From positions 205,469 to 269,468 of the forward strand of contig DFLU01000007.1 in assembly GCA_002375495.1 (NCBI GenBank): a DNA stretch of 64,000 nt. The letters run 5' to 3'. The notes below the pieces were generated by a model that did not search any database, was not told the DNA's origin, and saw nothing but the letters and a program-made list of their open reading frames with translations. A program made the position numbers and the translations under genes. The stretch comes from Flavobacteriaceae bacterium UBA3611 (GTDB lineage: Bacteria > Bacteroidota > Bacteroidia > Flavobacteriales > Flavobacteriaceae). The stretch's first letter is position 1, and every line of letters begins with the position of its first letter. Positions 35,611-42,864 of the stretch are shown here, piece after piece.

Positions 35611-36866
35611 TGCAGCAAAGCCTTACATACGCACAACAGTGTGACGCAGAAGATTCGTTACGTTCGTTTCGCGATCAGTTTCTATTTCCCAAAGACAGTA
35701 ATGGCAAGCCTCTGATTTATCTCTGCGGAAATTCCCTCGGATTGCAACCGAGAATTACCCAAGAGTACTTACAACAAGAACTAAACGACTGGGCAAAACA
35801 CGGCGTTGAAGGACATACAGACGCAGAACATCCATGGCTGCCCTATCATGAATTTCTAACAGAAAGCATGGCAACCATTGTTGGAGCAAAACCTAGCGAG
35901 GTGGTAATGATGAATACGCTTACCACAAACCTTCATTTAATGATGGTGAGTTTTTATAGGCCTACCGAAACAAAATATAAGATTATCGTAGAAAGTGATG
36001 CGTTTCCTAGCGACAAGTATGCGGTTGAAAGCCAGTTGAAGTTTCACGGTTATGATCCAAAAGACGGTCTCATTTTATGGAAACCCAGACCTGGAGAAGA
36101 CCTTTGTCGCTTTGAAGACCTTGAACAGATTATGGAAACCCAAGGCAATCAAGTGGCCTTGCTAATGATTGGAAGTACCAACTATTATAGCGGTCAGCAT
36201 TATCCACTTAAAAAAATTACAGAACTTGGCCATAAGCATGGTTGTAAAGTAGGTTTTGATCTGGCGCATGGCGCTGGTAACATTCAGCCAAATCTACACG
36301 AAACAGGAGCAGATTTTGCCGTTTGGTGCAGTTACAAATATTTAAACAGTGGCCCGGGTAGTTTGGGAGGTTGTTTTGTACATGAAAAACATGCCAATGA
36401 TCAGACATTGCCACGGTTTGCAGGTTGGTGGGGACATAACAAAGACACCCGATTTAATATGCGACATGAGTTTGATCCGCTGCCAGGAGCCGAGGGTTGG
36501 CAACTTAGCAATCCGCCGATATTAAGTATGGCCGCCATACGGGCGAGTCTATCGGTTTTTGAAGATGCCGGATTTGAGAATCTTCGGAAAAAATCAATAA
36601 AACTCACTGGTTTTCTAGAGTTTCTTCTGGAAGGCTTGAACAATGAAAACATCAATATTATCACACCGAAAAACCCAGAAGAACGTGGGTGCCAGTTAAG
36701 CATTCAGTTAAAAAATGCAGACAAGAAACTCCATACCCAACTTACCGAAGCAGGTGTGATAAGCGACTGGCGCGAACCAGATGTTATCAGGGTAGCTCCC
36801 ACACCCTTGTACAATAGTTTTGAAGATGTCTGGGAGTTTGTGGAACGATTGAAAAAAATAGTATAG
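35610..36866 (+). CDS. kynU: Kynureninase
   Basis: 418-aa PLP enzyme that cleaves kynurenine or 3-hydroxykynurenine to anthranilate or 3-hydroxyanthranilate plus alanine. Family marks: IYLCGNSLGLQPR at the N-terminus, ESDAFPSDKYAVESQ, GFDLAHGAGN with the PLP-contact Asp/His, and the Schiff-base Lys in WCSYKYLNSGPGS. FAGWWGH and QLSNPPILSMAA follow, and RVAPTPLYNS lies at the C-terminus. Length is normal. It is coupled to the preceding lipoprotein gene and separated from kmo by a REP-like inverted repeat. Confidence 0.95.
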   Translation: MQQSLTYAQQCDAEDSLRSFRDQFLFPKDSNGKPLIYLCGNSLGLQPRITQEYLQQELNDWAKHGVEGHTDAEHPWLPYHEFLTESMATIVGAKPSEVVMMNTLTTNLHLMMVSFYRPTETKYKIIVESDAFPSDKYAVESQLKFHGYDPKDGLILWKPRPGEDLCRFEDLEQIMETQGNQVALLMIGSTNYYSGQHYPLKKITELGHKHGCKVGFDLAHGAGNIQPNLHETGADFAVWCSYKYLNSGPGSLGGCFVHEKHANDQTLPRFAGWWGHNKDTRFNMRHEFDPLPGAEGWQLSNPPILSMAAIRASLSVFEDAGFENLRKKSIKLTGFLEFLLEGLNNENINIITPKNPEERGCQLSIQLKNADKKLHTQLTEAGVISDWREPDVIRVAPTPLYNSFEDVWEFVERLKKIV

Positions 36867-36873
36867 TAAGTGT

Positions 36874-36941
36874 CCCCCCGAGCGCAGTCGAGGGGTTTTA
36901 CAAAACAATCAACTAATATTAGGTCTTGACTGCGCTCGACC
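36874..36941. repeat. REP-like inverted repeat between kynU and kmo
   Basis: Arms CGAGCGCAGTC (36879-36889) and GACTGCGCTCG (36928-36938) are perfect 11-bp inverted copies. They extend to 14 bp with one mismatch and are separated by 38 nt of AT-rich sequence. A related, interrupted copy lies after kmo. The first arm alone is also flanked by CCCC/GGGG. Its size and GC-rich arms in an AT-rich genome resemble paired REP/BIME elements. Confidence 0.8.
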
Positions 36942-36952
36942 AAACAGTTATT

Positions 36953-38359
36953 TTGAACAAAAAACAAAACATACTTATCATAGGCGCTGGCCTCTGCGGA
37001 AGCCTTTTAGCCTTGCGGCTTGCACAACGAGGCTACCAAATTACCTTGGTTGAAAAACGCCCAGACCTCAGGAAACAACATCAAGATGCCGGCCGTTCTA
37101 TCAATTTGGCGCTTAGCGATCGCGGACTGAAAGCATTGCGTCTTGCAGGTGTTGAAACAGCCGCAAAAAAGCTATGCATCCCTATGTATGGGCGCATGAT
37201 TCATGATAAAGAGGGAAATACATTTTTAAGTAAATACAGCGGCAGAGAAAACGAATACATCAATTCAATTTCACGTCCTGGCCTAAACATGTTATTGCTA
37301 GATGAAGCTGAAAAAATGCCGAATGTTACGATCATCTTTAACAAAGGATGCAAGTCAGTCGATTTAAAAAATGCTGCTGCCACCTTTAAAGATTATGATA
37401 GCGAAGAAGAACTTACCTATTCGGGCGATATCATTCTGGGTACCGATGGCGCCGGATCGGTAGTAAGGAAAAGTATGTTTAACCATAAGCAGTTCTTGTT
37501 CAGTTTTAGCCAAGAATGGCTAACACATGGATATAAAGAAATTACCATCCCGGCAACAGCCAACGGCGGCTACCGAACCGAGAAAGAAGCGCTTCATATT
37601 TGGCCTCGAGGTGAAGATATGCTAATTGCCCTACCCAATTTGGATGGCAGCTTTACCGTCACATTGTTCTTGCCGTATTCCAATAGCGATTACTGCTTCG
37701 ACAACTTGACAACGCCAGAAATGGTCACAGAATATTTCAGTAAAGAATATCCAGATGCGGTTGCGCTTATGCCTAATTTAGTACAAGAATTTTTTGACAA
37801 TCCAACGGGGCCTTTGGGTACCATTAAGTGCGCTCCGTGGAATTGCTACGGAAAAACCCTGCTTATGGGAGATGCGGCGCATGCTATTGTACCCTTTTAC
37901 GGACAAGGAATGAACGCCAGTTTTGAAGATGTAGTTGTTTTTGATGAAATCTTAGATATGCTTGAAGGAGATTCAACCAACTGGAATACCGTTTTTGAAG
38001 CCTATGAAAAAGCTCGAAAAACGGACACTGACGCCATAGCAGATTTGGCGGTAGACAATTTTCATGAAATGAAAGAACACACTGCGAGTCCGTTATTCCA
38101 GCAAAAACGAAAACTTGAAACTGCTTTTGAAGCTGAATTCCCAGACGACTATCACAGTAAATACTCGTTGGTGACGTTTAATGAAGATATCACCTATTCG
38201 CAGGCCTTAAAACAGGGTCGAGCACAAGACAAAGCTATCCTGAATTTGTTGGCAGATGGTAAAATTACCGAACAAATGGACTTGCGCGAAAAATTGGAAT
38301 TGGTAACTAAAGCAACACAAGACATTTTACACGATGATGAAATAGCAGGAAATCTATAA
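36953..38359 (+). CDS. kmo: Kynurenine 3-monooxygenase
   Basis: 468-aa FAD-dependent aromatic hydroxylase converting kynurenine to 3-hydroxykynurenine with NADPH and oxygen. FAD motif ILIIGAGLCGSLLALRL, RSINLALSDRGLKAL, the DG motif LGTDGAGSVVR, and the GD motif MGDAAHAIVPFYGQGMNASFED are all present. A C-terminal membrane anchor as in eukaryotic KMO is absent. Starts available are TTG at 36953 (chosen) and TTG at 36926, which lies inside the preceding repeat and is unlikely. Confidence 0.93.
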   Translation: MNKKQNILIIGAGLCGSLLALRLAQRGYQITLVEKRPDLRKQHQDAGRSINLALSDRGLKALRLAGVETAAKKLCIPMYGRMIHDKEGNTFLSKYSGRENEYINSISRPGLNMLLLDEAEKMPNVTIIFNKGCKSVDLKNAAATFKDYDSEEELTYSGDIILGTDGAGSVVRKSMFNHKQFLFSFSQEWLTHGYKEITIPATANGGYRTEKEALHIWPRGEDMLIALPNLDGSFTVTLFLPYSNSDYCFDNLTTPEMVTEYFSKEYPDAVALMPNLVQEFFDNPTGPLGTIKCAPWNCYGKTLLMGDAAHAIVPFYGQGMNASFEDVVVFDEILDMLEGDSTNWNTVFEAYEKARKTDTDAIADLAVDNFHEMKEHTASPLFQQKRKLETAFEAEFPDDYHSKYSLVTFNEDITYSQALKQGRAQDKAILNLLADGKITEQMDLREKLELVTKATQDILHDDEIAGNL

Positions 38360-38365
38360 TCTGTC

Positions 38366-38511
38366 CCCTCGAGCGCCCGCAAGCCCGCCCGTGCCGGTAC
38401 GGACGGGAACGAATCTTTCGGGCTGTAATTCGAGAGGTCATTTAACTTGAGATAAATTAAACATAGGTTTCGACTGCCCGCTGGAATGAATCTAGGGCTG
38501 GCGCTCGACCA
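38366..38511. repeat. REP-like element with both arms interrupted
   Basis: This is the same element as at 36874-36941, but each arm is split after CGAGCGC/before AGTCGA. Arm 1 (CGAGCGC at 38370-38376) carries an insert of about 51 nt containing a hairpin CCCGTGCCG/CGGACGGG. Arm 2 (TCGACTGC at 38470-38477 and CGCTCGACC at 38502-38510) carries a 24-nt insert. The inserts share GGAA(C/T)GAATCT...GGGCTG in the same orientation (38405-38425 and 38483-38500). Confidence 0.7.
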
Positions 38512-38531
38512 AAAAAATACATGACAAAAGC

Positions 38532-38954
38532 ATGACAAACAAAAGTAAACTCGTAGAAGGCAAAGCAACACCCCGGGGAGCTTACCCGCACATAAAGCGT
38601 GCAGGTGATTTTTTATTCGTAAGTGGCACAAGTTCGCGCTTGCCCGATAACACTATTGCTGGCGCTAACAAAATTGATCAGATGGGAACCATATACCTAG
38701 ACATCAAAGAGCAGACTCGTGCCGTGCTCAATAATATCAAGGATGTTCTGGCTACCGAAGGTGCAACCATGGCCGACGTAGTAGACGTTTCTACATTTTT
38801 GGTGAACATGAATGACTTTGGGGGGTATAATCAGGTGTATGGGGAATTTTTCAGTAAAGAAACTGGTCCCGCCAGAACCACTGTAGCTGTACACCAATTG
38901 CCACACCCGCATTTAGTGATTGAAATTAAAGTCACAGCATATAAACCCGCTTAA
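38532..38954 (+). CDS. RidA family protein, likely 2-aminomuconate deaminase
   Basis: 140-aa trimeric YjgF/YER057c/UK114-fold protein. The core [45 protein letters not shown] and C-terminal [25 protein letters not shown] carry the conserved Arg that binds the substrate carboxylate. By context with kmo, kynU, an aldehyde dehydrogenase and an ACMSD-like protein, it may hydrolyse 2-aminomuconate, as AmnD-type RidA proteins do. A general imine deaminase role is the alternative. Confidence 0.85.
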   Translation: MTNKSKLVEGKATPRGAYPHIKRAGDFLFVSGTSSRLPDNTIAGANKIDQMGTIYLDIKEQTRAVLNNIKDVLATEGATMADVVDVSTFLVNMNDFGGYNQVYGEFFSKETGPARTTVAVHQLPHPHLVIEIKVTAYKPA

Positions 38955-38958
38955 GCAA

Positions 38959-39792
38959 ATGAAACTCGTTCTAAACATACTTGTTTTATTGTGTATAGCA
39001 AATGTGAGTTTTGCTCAAGAAGTTAAGTTTCAAAGTAGTAAAGAACCGTTTGTTCTTGGTGAAACCGTGTCGTTTCAATCTGCTATTTTAGATGAAACCA
39101 GAACACTAAATATTTATCTTCCGAAGGGATACCAGGAGAGTTCTGAAAAGTATCCGGTAATTTATGTGCTAGACGGTTCAGCCGATGAAGACTTTATTCA
39201 TATTGTAGGTTTGGTTCAGTTTGGATCATTTTCATGGATTAATATGATTCCAGAAAGTATTGTAGTGGGTATTGCCAATGTTGATAGAAAGCGGGATTTT
39301 ACGTTTCCATCAAAAAACAAACTTGATCAAGAAGAGTTTCCTACAGCGGGAAAATCTGAAAATTTTATACAGTTCATTGAGAATGAGTTGCAACCGTTTG
39401 TTAGATCTAATTATAAAATTTCAGAAACAAGCACGCTTATCGGACAGTCATTAGGTGGTTTGCTGGCTACGGAAATCGTTTTAAAAAAGCCACAATTATT
39501 CGACAATTACATTATCGTGAGTCCGAGTACCTGGTGGGACGACCAGTCTATACTTACTTTGGAAGCTTCAAAAACTTGGAGTCCGAAACAAATCTATGTA
39601 GCTGTGGGTACTGAAGGCCCTACCATGCAAACAGGTGCCACCCAACTTTACTATAAATTATTAGCTGCCTCCCGAGACACCAAAAATAAGGTGTATTTTA
39701 AGTTCTTGGAACAACAGGATCATGGAGATGCGCTGCACTTGGCGGTCTATGATGCCTTTGAAAAAATATTTAGCCCAGCATCTAAAAAATAA
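38959..39792 (+). CDS. Exported alpha/beta-hydrolase (esterase D-like)
   Basis: 277-aa protein with a signal peptide (MKLVLNILVLLCIANVSFAQ) and a Fes/IroE/esterase-D type fold: RTLNIYLPKGY, YPVIYVLDGSADEDF, the nucleophile elbow LIGQSLGGLLA, and a possible catalytic His in QQDHGDALH at the C-terminus. It is exported, so it is unlikely to be the kynurenine formamidase despite its place in the kynurenine cluster. The ATG at 38959, 4 bp after the RidA stop, gives the signal peptide; an upstream in-frame ATG (38920) lies in the RidA gene. Confidence 0.83.
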   Translation: MKLVLNILVLLCIANVSFAQEVKFQSSKEPFVLGETVSFQSAILDETRTLNIYLPKGYQESSEKYPVIYVLDGSADEDFIHIVGLVQFGSFSWINMIPESIVVGIANVDRKRDFTFPSKNKLDQEEFPTAGKSENFIQFIENELQPFVRSNYKISETSTLIGQSLGGLLATEIVLKKPQLFDNYIIVSPSTWWDDQSILTLEASKTWSPKQIYVAVGTEGPTMQTGATQLYYKLLAASRDTKNKVYFKFLEQQDHGDALHLAVYDAFEKIFSPASKK

Positions 39793-39799
39793 GCCTAAA

Positions 39800-41254
39800 A
39801 TGAAAAAAATTCAAAATTACATCAACGGCGAATACACAAATGCAACTTCAGAGGCGTGGCTCGACAATTACAATCCGAGTACCGGAACTGTATATTCCAA
39901 GATTCCAAAAAGCGCGTCTGAAGATGTAGCGTTGGCGTACAAAGCTGCTTGCGATGCCTTCCCTTCTTGGAGCAACACGACCCTAGAAGAACGAAGTAAA
40001 ATTATGCTGCGCATAGCAGATTTGATTGAAGCTAACCTGGATGAATTGGCAAAAGCCGAAAGTCTAGATAACGGGAAGCCTTTGTCATTGGCAAAAGCAG
40101 TCGATATTCCACGTGCGAGCTCAAATTTTAGATTCTTCGGAAATGCCATTACCCAATTTGCTAGTGAAGCCCACGAAAGTGTTGGTTTGAATACTATGAA
40201 TTTTACATTACGCCAACCCATAGGTGTGGTTGGTTGCATTTCTCCGTGGAACCTACCGCTCTATTTGTTTACTTGGAAAGTTGCCCCTGCTATTGCTGCA
40301 GGTAATTGTGTGGTGGCAAAGCCAAGCGAAGTCACGCCAATGACGGCCTATCTTTTAGGAAACATACTCACCGAAGCAGGACTACCCAAAGGGGTGCTAA
40401 ATATTGTGCATGGTACTGGACCAGAAACAGGGCAAGCCATTGTAGCCCACCCAAAAATTAAGGCAATTAGTTTTACAGGTGGCACAGCTACGGGTGAACA
40501 CATTGCCCGTGCAGCGGCTCCGATGTTTAAAAAATTATCGTTAGAGTTAGGTGGAAAAAACCCGAACCTCATTTTTGCCGATTGTGACTATGACAAAATG
40601 TTGGCCGTAACTGTAAAGTCTTCTTTTGCCAATCAAGGGCAGATTTGTCTCTGCGGAAGTAGAATTTATGTGGAAGAACGTATCGCTGAAAAATTCAAGC
40701 AGGATTTTGTGGCTAAGGTTGCAGCCCTTAAAGTCGGAAATCCGTTAGAGGCAGATACCAATTTAGGAGCTTTAGTATCAAAACCGCATCTGGAAAAAGT
40801 TTTAAATTATATAAATATAGCCCGTAGTGAAGGGGGCAACATACTGTTTGGCGGAGAGCAGGTAAAAGTGAAAGACCATGAAGATGGTTATTACCTGCAA
40901 CCTACCGTGATTGAAGTTGCTAACAACCAATGCCGCATACAGCAGGAAGAAGTATTTGGTCCGGTTGTTACCATCGTTACCTTTGAAGATGAAGCAGAAG
41001 CCCTGCAGATGGCAAATGATGTAAAGTATGGACTTTCAGCTACCATTTGGACCAACGATTTAAACCGCACCATGCGACTCTCCAAACAATTGGATGCAGG
41101 CATTGTTTGGGTAAATACTTGGTTAAATAGAGATCTACGCACCCCATTTGGCGGAATGAAAGATAGTGGTGTGGGCCGTGAGGGCGGATTTGAAGCACTG
41201 CGCTTCTTTACAGAACCAAAAAATGTGTGCATTAGCTATGCGCCTTCTATATAG
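39800..41254 (+). CDS. Aldehyde dehydrogenase, likely 2-aminomuconic semialdehyde dehydrogenase
   Basis: 484-aa NAD(P)-dependent aldehyde dehydrogenase. N-terminal INGEYTNATSEAW, PWNLPLYLFTWKVAPAIAAGN, nucleotide-binding ISFTGGTATGEH, catalytic Glu in LSLELGGKNP and catalytic Cys in NQGQICLCGSR; the PFGGMKDSGVGREGG end is typical. In this cluster the natural reaction would be oxidation of 2-aminomuconate 6-semialdehyde, by context. The ATG at 39800 starts 7 bp after the esterase stop; an earlier in-frame ATG lies inside the esterase gene. Confidence 0.9.
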   Translation: MKKIQNYINGEYTNATSEAWLDNYNPSTGTVYSKIPKSASEDVALAYKAACDAFPSWSNTTLEERSKIMLRIADLIEANLDELAKAESLDNGKPLSLAKAVDIPRASSNFRFFGNAITQFASEAHESVGLNTMNFTLRQPIGVVGCISPWNLPLYLFTWKVAPAIAAGNCVVAKPSEVTPMTAYLLGNILTEAGLPKGVLNIVHGTGPETGQAIVAHPKIKAISFTGGTATGEHIARAAAPMFKKLSLELGGKNPNLIFADCDYDKMLAVTVKSSFANQGQICLCGSRIYVEERIAEKFKQDFVAKVAALKVGNPLEADTNLGALVSKPHLEKVLNYINIARSEGGNILFGGEQVKVKDHEDGYYLQPTVIEVANNQCRIQQEEVFGPVVTIVTFEDEAEALQMANDVKYGLSATIWTNDLNRTMRLSKQLDAGIVWVNTWLNRDLRTPFGGMKDSGVGREGGFEALRFFTEPKNVCISYAPSI

Positions 41255-41289
41255 TTTAATTTTAAAGGGATACCAAAATACACGTCTTT

Positions 41290-41332
41290 CCCCTCCTTTT
41301 TAAGGAGGGGTGCCTGAAAGGCGGGGTGGTTA
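41290..41332 (+). repeat. Left repeat of the DUF559 element (hairpin plus direct-repeat block)
   Basis: A hairpin CCCCTCCTT (41290-41298) / AAGGAGGGG (41302-41310) is followed by TGCCTGAAAGGCGGGGTGGTTA (two blocks, 41311-41332). The 22-bp block recurs with two mismatches at 41768-41789 on the other side of the DUF559 gene. Confidence 0.85.
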
Positions 41333-41336
41333 GTAT

Positions 41337-41705
41337 ATGAATGAAAAACTACACAATTGGAAACATCTAAAACAACGTCGTAAGGAATTGCGAAACAATG
41401 CAACTTTGAGCGAAAAACGATTGTGGAATTTTATAAAGAATTCACAATTAGAAGGCAGAAAATTCAGACGACAGCATAGTATCGCAAATTATATTGTAGA
41501 CTTTTATTGTCCTTCTGAGAAACTTATTATTGAATTAGACGGAGGCGTTCACAATAACACTGTAAACCAAAACCACGATTTTGAGCGTCAGGGATTTTTA
41601 GTGGATAAGGGCTTTACAGTAATCCGCTTTCAAAATTCAGCTATAAAAGATAGTATCGAACAAGTGTTAACCGAAATCTCAAATAACTTTGCCACCACCA
41701 CTTAG
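41337..41705 (+). CDS. DUF559 endonuclease-like protein (Vsr fold)
   Basis: 122-aa protein of the DUF559 family, related to Vsr and other PD-(D/E)XK nucleases. It begins with RRKELRNNATLSEKRLWNFIKNSQLEGRKFRRQ. The nuclease core is IVDFYCPSEKLIIELDGGVHN with the expected Asp and Glu-x-Asp residues, and then FTVIRFQNSAIK. It is bracketed by direct repeats and hairpins and sits between the aldehyde dehydrogenase and SDR genes of a metabolic cluster, with no host-function link. This suggests a small selfish or repeat-associated unit. Activity is not shown. Confidence 0.85.
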   Translation: MNEKLHNWKHLKQRRKELRNNATLSEKRLWNFIKNSQLEGRKFRRQHSIANYIVDFYCPSEKLIIELDGGVHNNTVNQNHDFERQGFLVDKGFTVIRFQNSAIKDSIEQVLTEISNNFATTT

Positions 41706-41732
41706 TCCCCACCTCCAACTTGTCTACGACGA

Positions 41733-41789
41733 TCCCAATAACTATTGGGAGAGAGGAAGACATAGGATACCTGAAAAGCGGGGTGGTTA
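41733..41789 (+). repeat. Right repeat of the DUF559 element
   Basis: A hairpin TCCCAATA (41733-41740) / TATTGGGA (41743-41750) is followed by the direct-repeat block TACCTGAAAAGCGGGGTGGTTA (41768-41789), which matches 41311-41332 at 20 of 22 positions. The hairpin differs in sequence from the left one but holds the same place relative to the block. Confidence 0.8.
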
Positions 41790-41878
41790 AAAAATTGAAG
41801 AATCCTAAACAATTCATAAAGATTTGGTTACTTCATGATTTTTATTAGATTAACCTTCACAAATAAGACAACAACACC

Positions 41879-42664
41879 ATGAATATAGATTTAACCAACA
41901 AAAATGCATTGGTCTGCGGAAGTACCGCAGGCATCGGTAAAGCAGTTGCTAAACAACTGGCAAAAATGGGTGCAACCGTAACCCTTGTAGCTCGAAATGA
42001 AGAAAAGTTGAAAGAGACCCTCATCGAATTACACCACGAGCAAGGCCAAAAACACAATTACTTTGTGGCAGATTTTAGCAATCCGGATGACGTTCGGGAG
42101 AAGGTCGCAATTGCTAAGGAGCGCAAAATCTGGCATATTTTGGTGAATAATACTGGTGGCCCGAAGGGCGGACCTATTTTTGAAGCCAACACTGACGAAT
42201 TTACCAAGGCATTTTCGCAACATGTCATCTGCAACCAAATTTTGGTGCAGGCGCTGGTTCCCGGAATGAAAGAAGCTGATTATGGTAGAATCATAAATAT
42301 TATTTCCACTTCGGTGAAACAACCTATTGATGGTTTGGGTGTAAGCAATACCATACGAGGTGCCGTTGCAAATTGGAGTAAAACCCTTGCTAACGAATTA
42401 GGTCAATACGGTATTACCGTGAATAATGTACTGCCAGGTTTTACGACCACCGATAGATTGGCAGATATTGTAGACAAAGCTGCCGACAGAACTGGAAAAT
42501 CGAAAGACGAGGCCAGCAAATGGATGCAATCTTTGGTGCCGGCAAAACGCTTTGCACAACCTGGAGAAATCGCAAACGCTGTAGCGTTCTTGGCTACCGA
42601 GGCCGCGAGCTACATTAACGGTATTAACTTGCCCGTAGACGGAGGCCGAACGAAAAGTTTGTAA
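41879..42664 (+). CDS. SDR family protein lacking the canonical YxxxK
   Basis: 261-aa Rossmann-fold short-chain dehydrogenase/reductase relative. The cofactor motif is CGSTAGIGKAVAKQL (GxxxGxG type), with VARNEEKL after it, NNTGGPKGG, and IINIISTSVKQP. At the usual catalytic YxxxK position the sequence reads GVSNTIRGAV, so neither Tyr nor Lys is in place. Similar 3-oxoacyl-ACP-reductase-like SDRs with SNTxR at this site are known, and their activity is unclear. The C-terminus has the normal PGEIANAVAFLATEAASYING...DGG. Its role in the kynurenine cluster is unknown. Confidence 0.85.
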   Translation: MNIDLTNKNALVCGSTAGIGKAVAKQLAKMGATVTLVARNEEKLKETLIELHHEQGQKHNYFVADFSNPDDVREKVAIAKERKIWHILVNNTGGPKGGPIFEANTDEFTKAFSQHVICNQILVQALVPGMKEADYGRIINIISTSVKQPIDGLGVSNTIRGAVANWSKTLANELGQYGITVNNVLPGFTTTDRLADIVDKAADRTGKSKDEASKWMQSLVPAKRFAQPGEIANAVAFLATEAASYINGINLPVDGGRTKSL

Positions 42665-42744
42665 CCCCCTTTTTGAACCTATCGTTTTTACTTACAATTA
42701 TTGTATCTTTTCCCTTTCTTGCAACAACGCAACAAACAAGAAAC

Positions 42745-42846
42745 TCGGGCAAGGATAGAACGAAGGTACCCCGCCCCTGCCAATGGCTACAGCTGGCAGG
42801 CGTGTACCCGTGATAGCCTGGTCCCGCCACGGCGGGAGCCCGCCAA
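42745..42846. repeat. GC-rich palindromic intergenic block
   Basis: The 200-bp gap before the decarboxylase gene contains two GC-rich hairpins: CCTGCCA (42776-42782) / TGGCAGG (42794-42800), and TCCCGCC (42822-42828) / GGCGGGA (42831-42837) followed by another GCCCGCC. It differs sharply from the AT-rich surroundings and looks like a dispersed repeat. A minus-strand open frame over it (42624-42830) is not credible as a gene. Confidence 0.6.
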
Positions 42847-42864
42847 AAAAAACTAACTTACAAA

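Noticed and set aside
36926..36955. Upstream TTG start of kmo
   Set aside because: It is located within the second arm of the REP-like repeat, and the added residues have no counterpart in KMO proteins.
41706..41878. Insertion sequence remnant next to the DUF559 gene
   Set aside because: No transposase fragment or terminal inverted repeats of a known IS are visible; only the direct-repeat block and hairpin are supported.
42624..42830. Minus-strand open frame across the GC-rich gap
   Set aside because: It runs through palindromic repeat sequence and has no start context or conserved motif.
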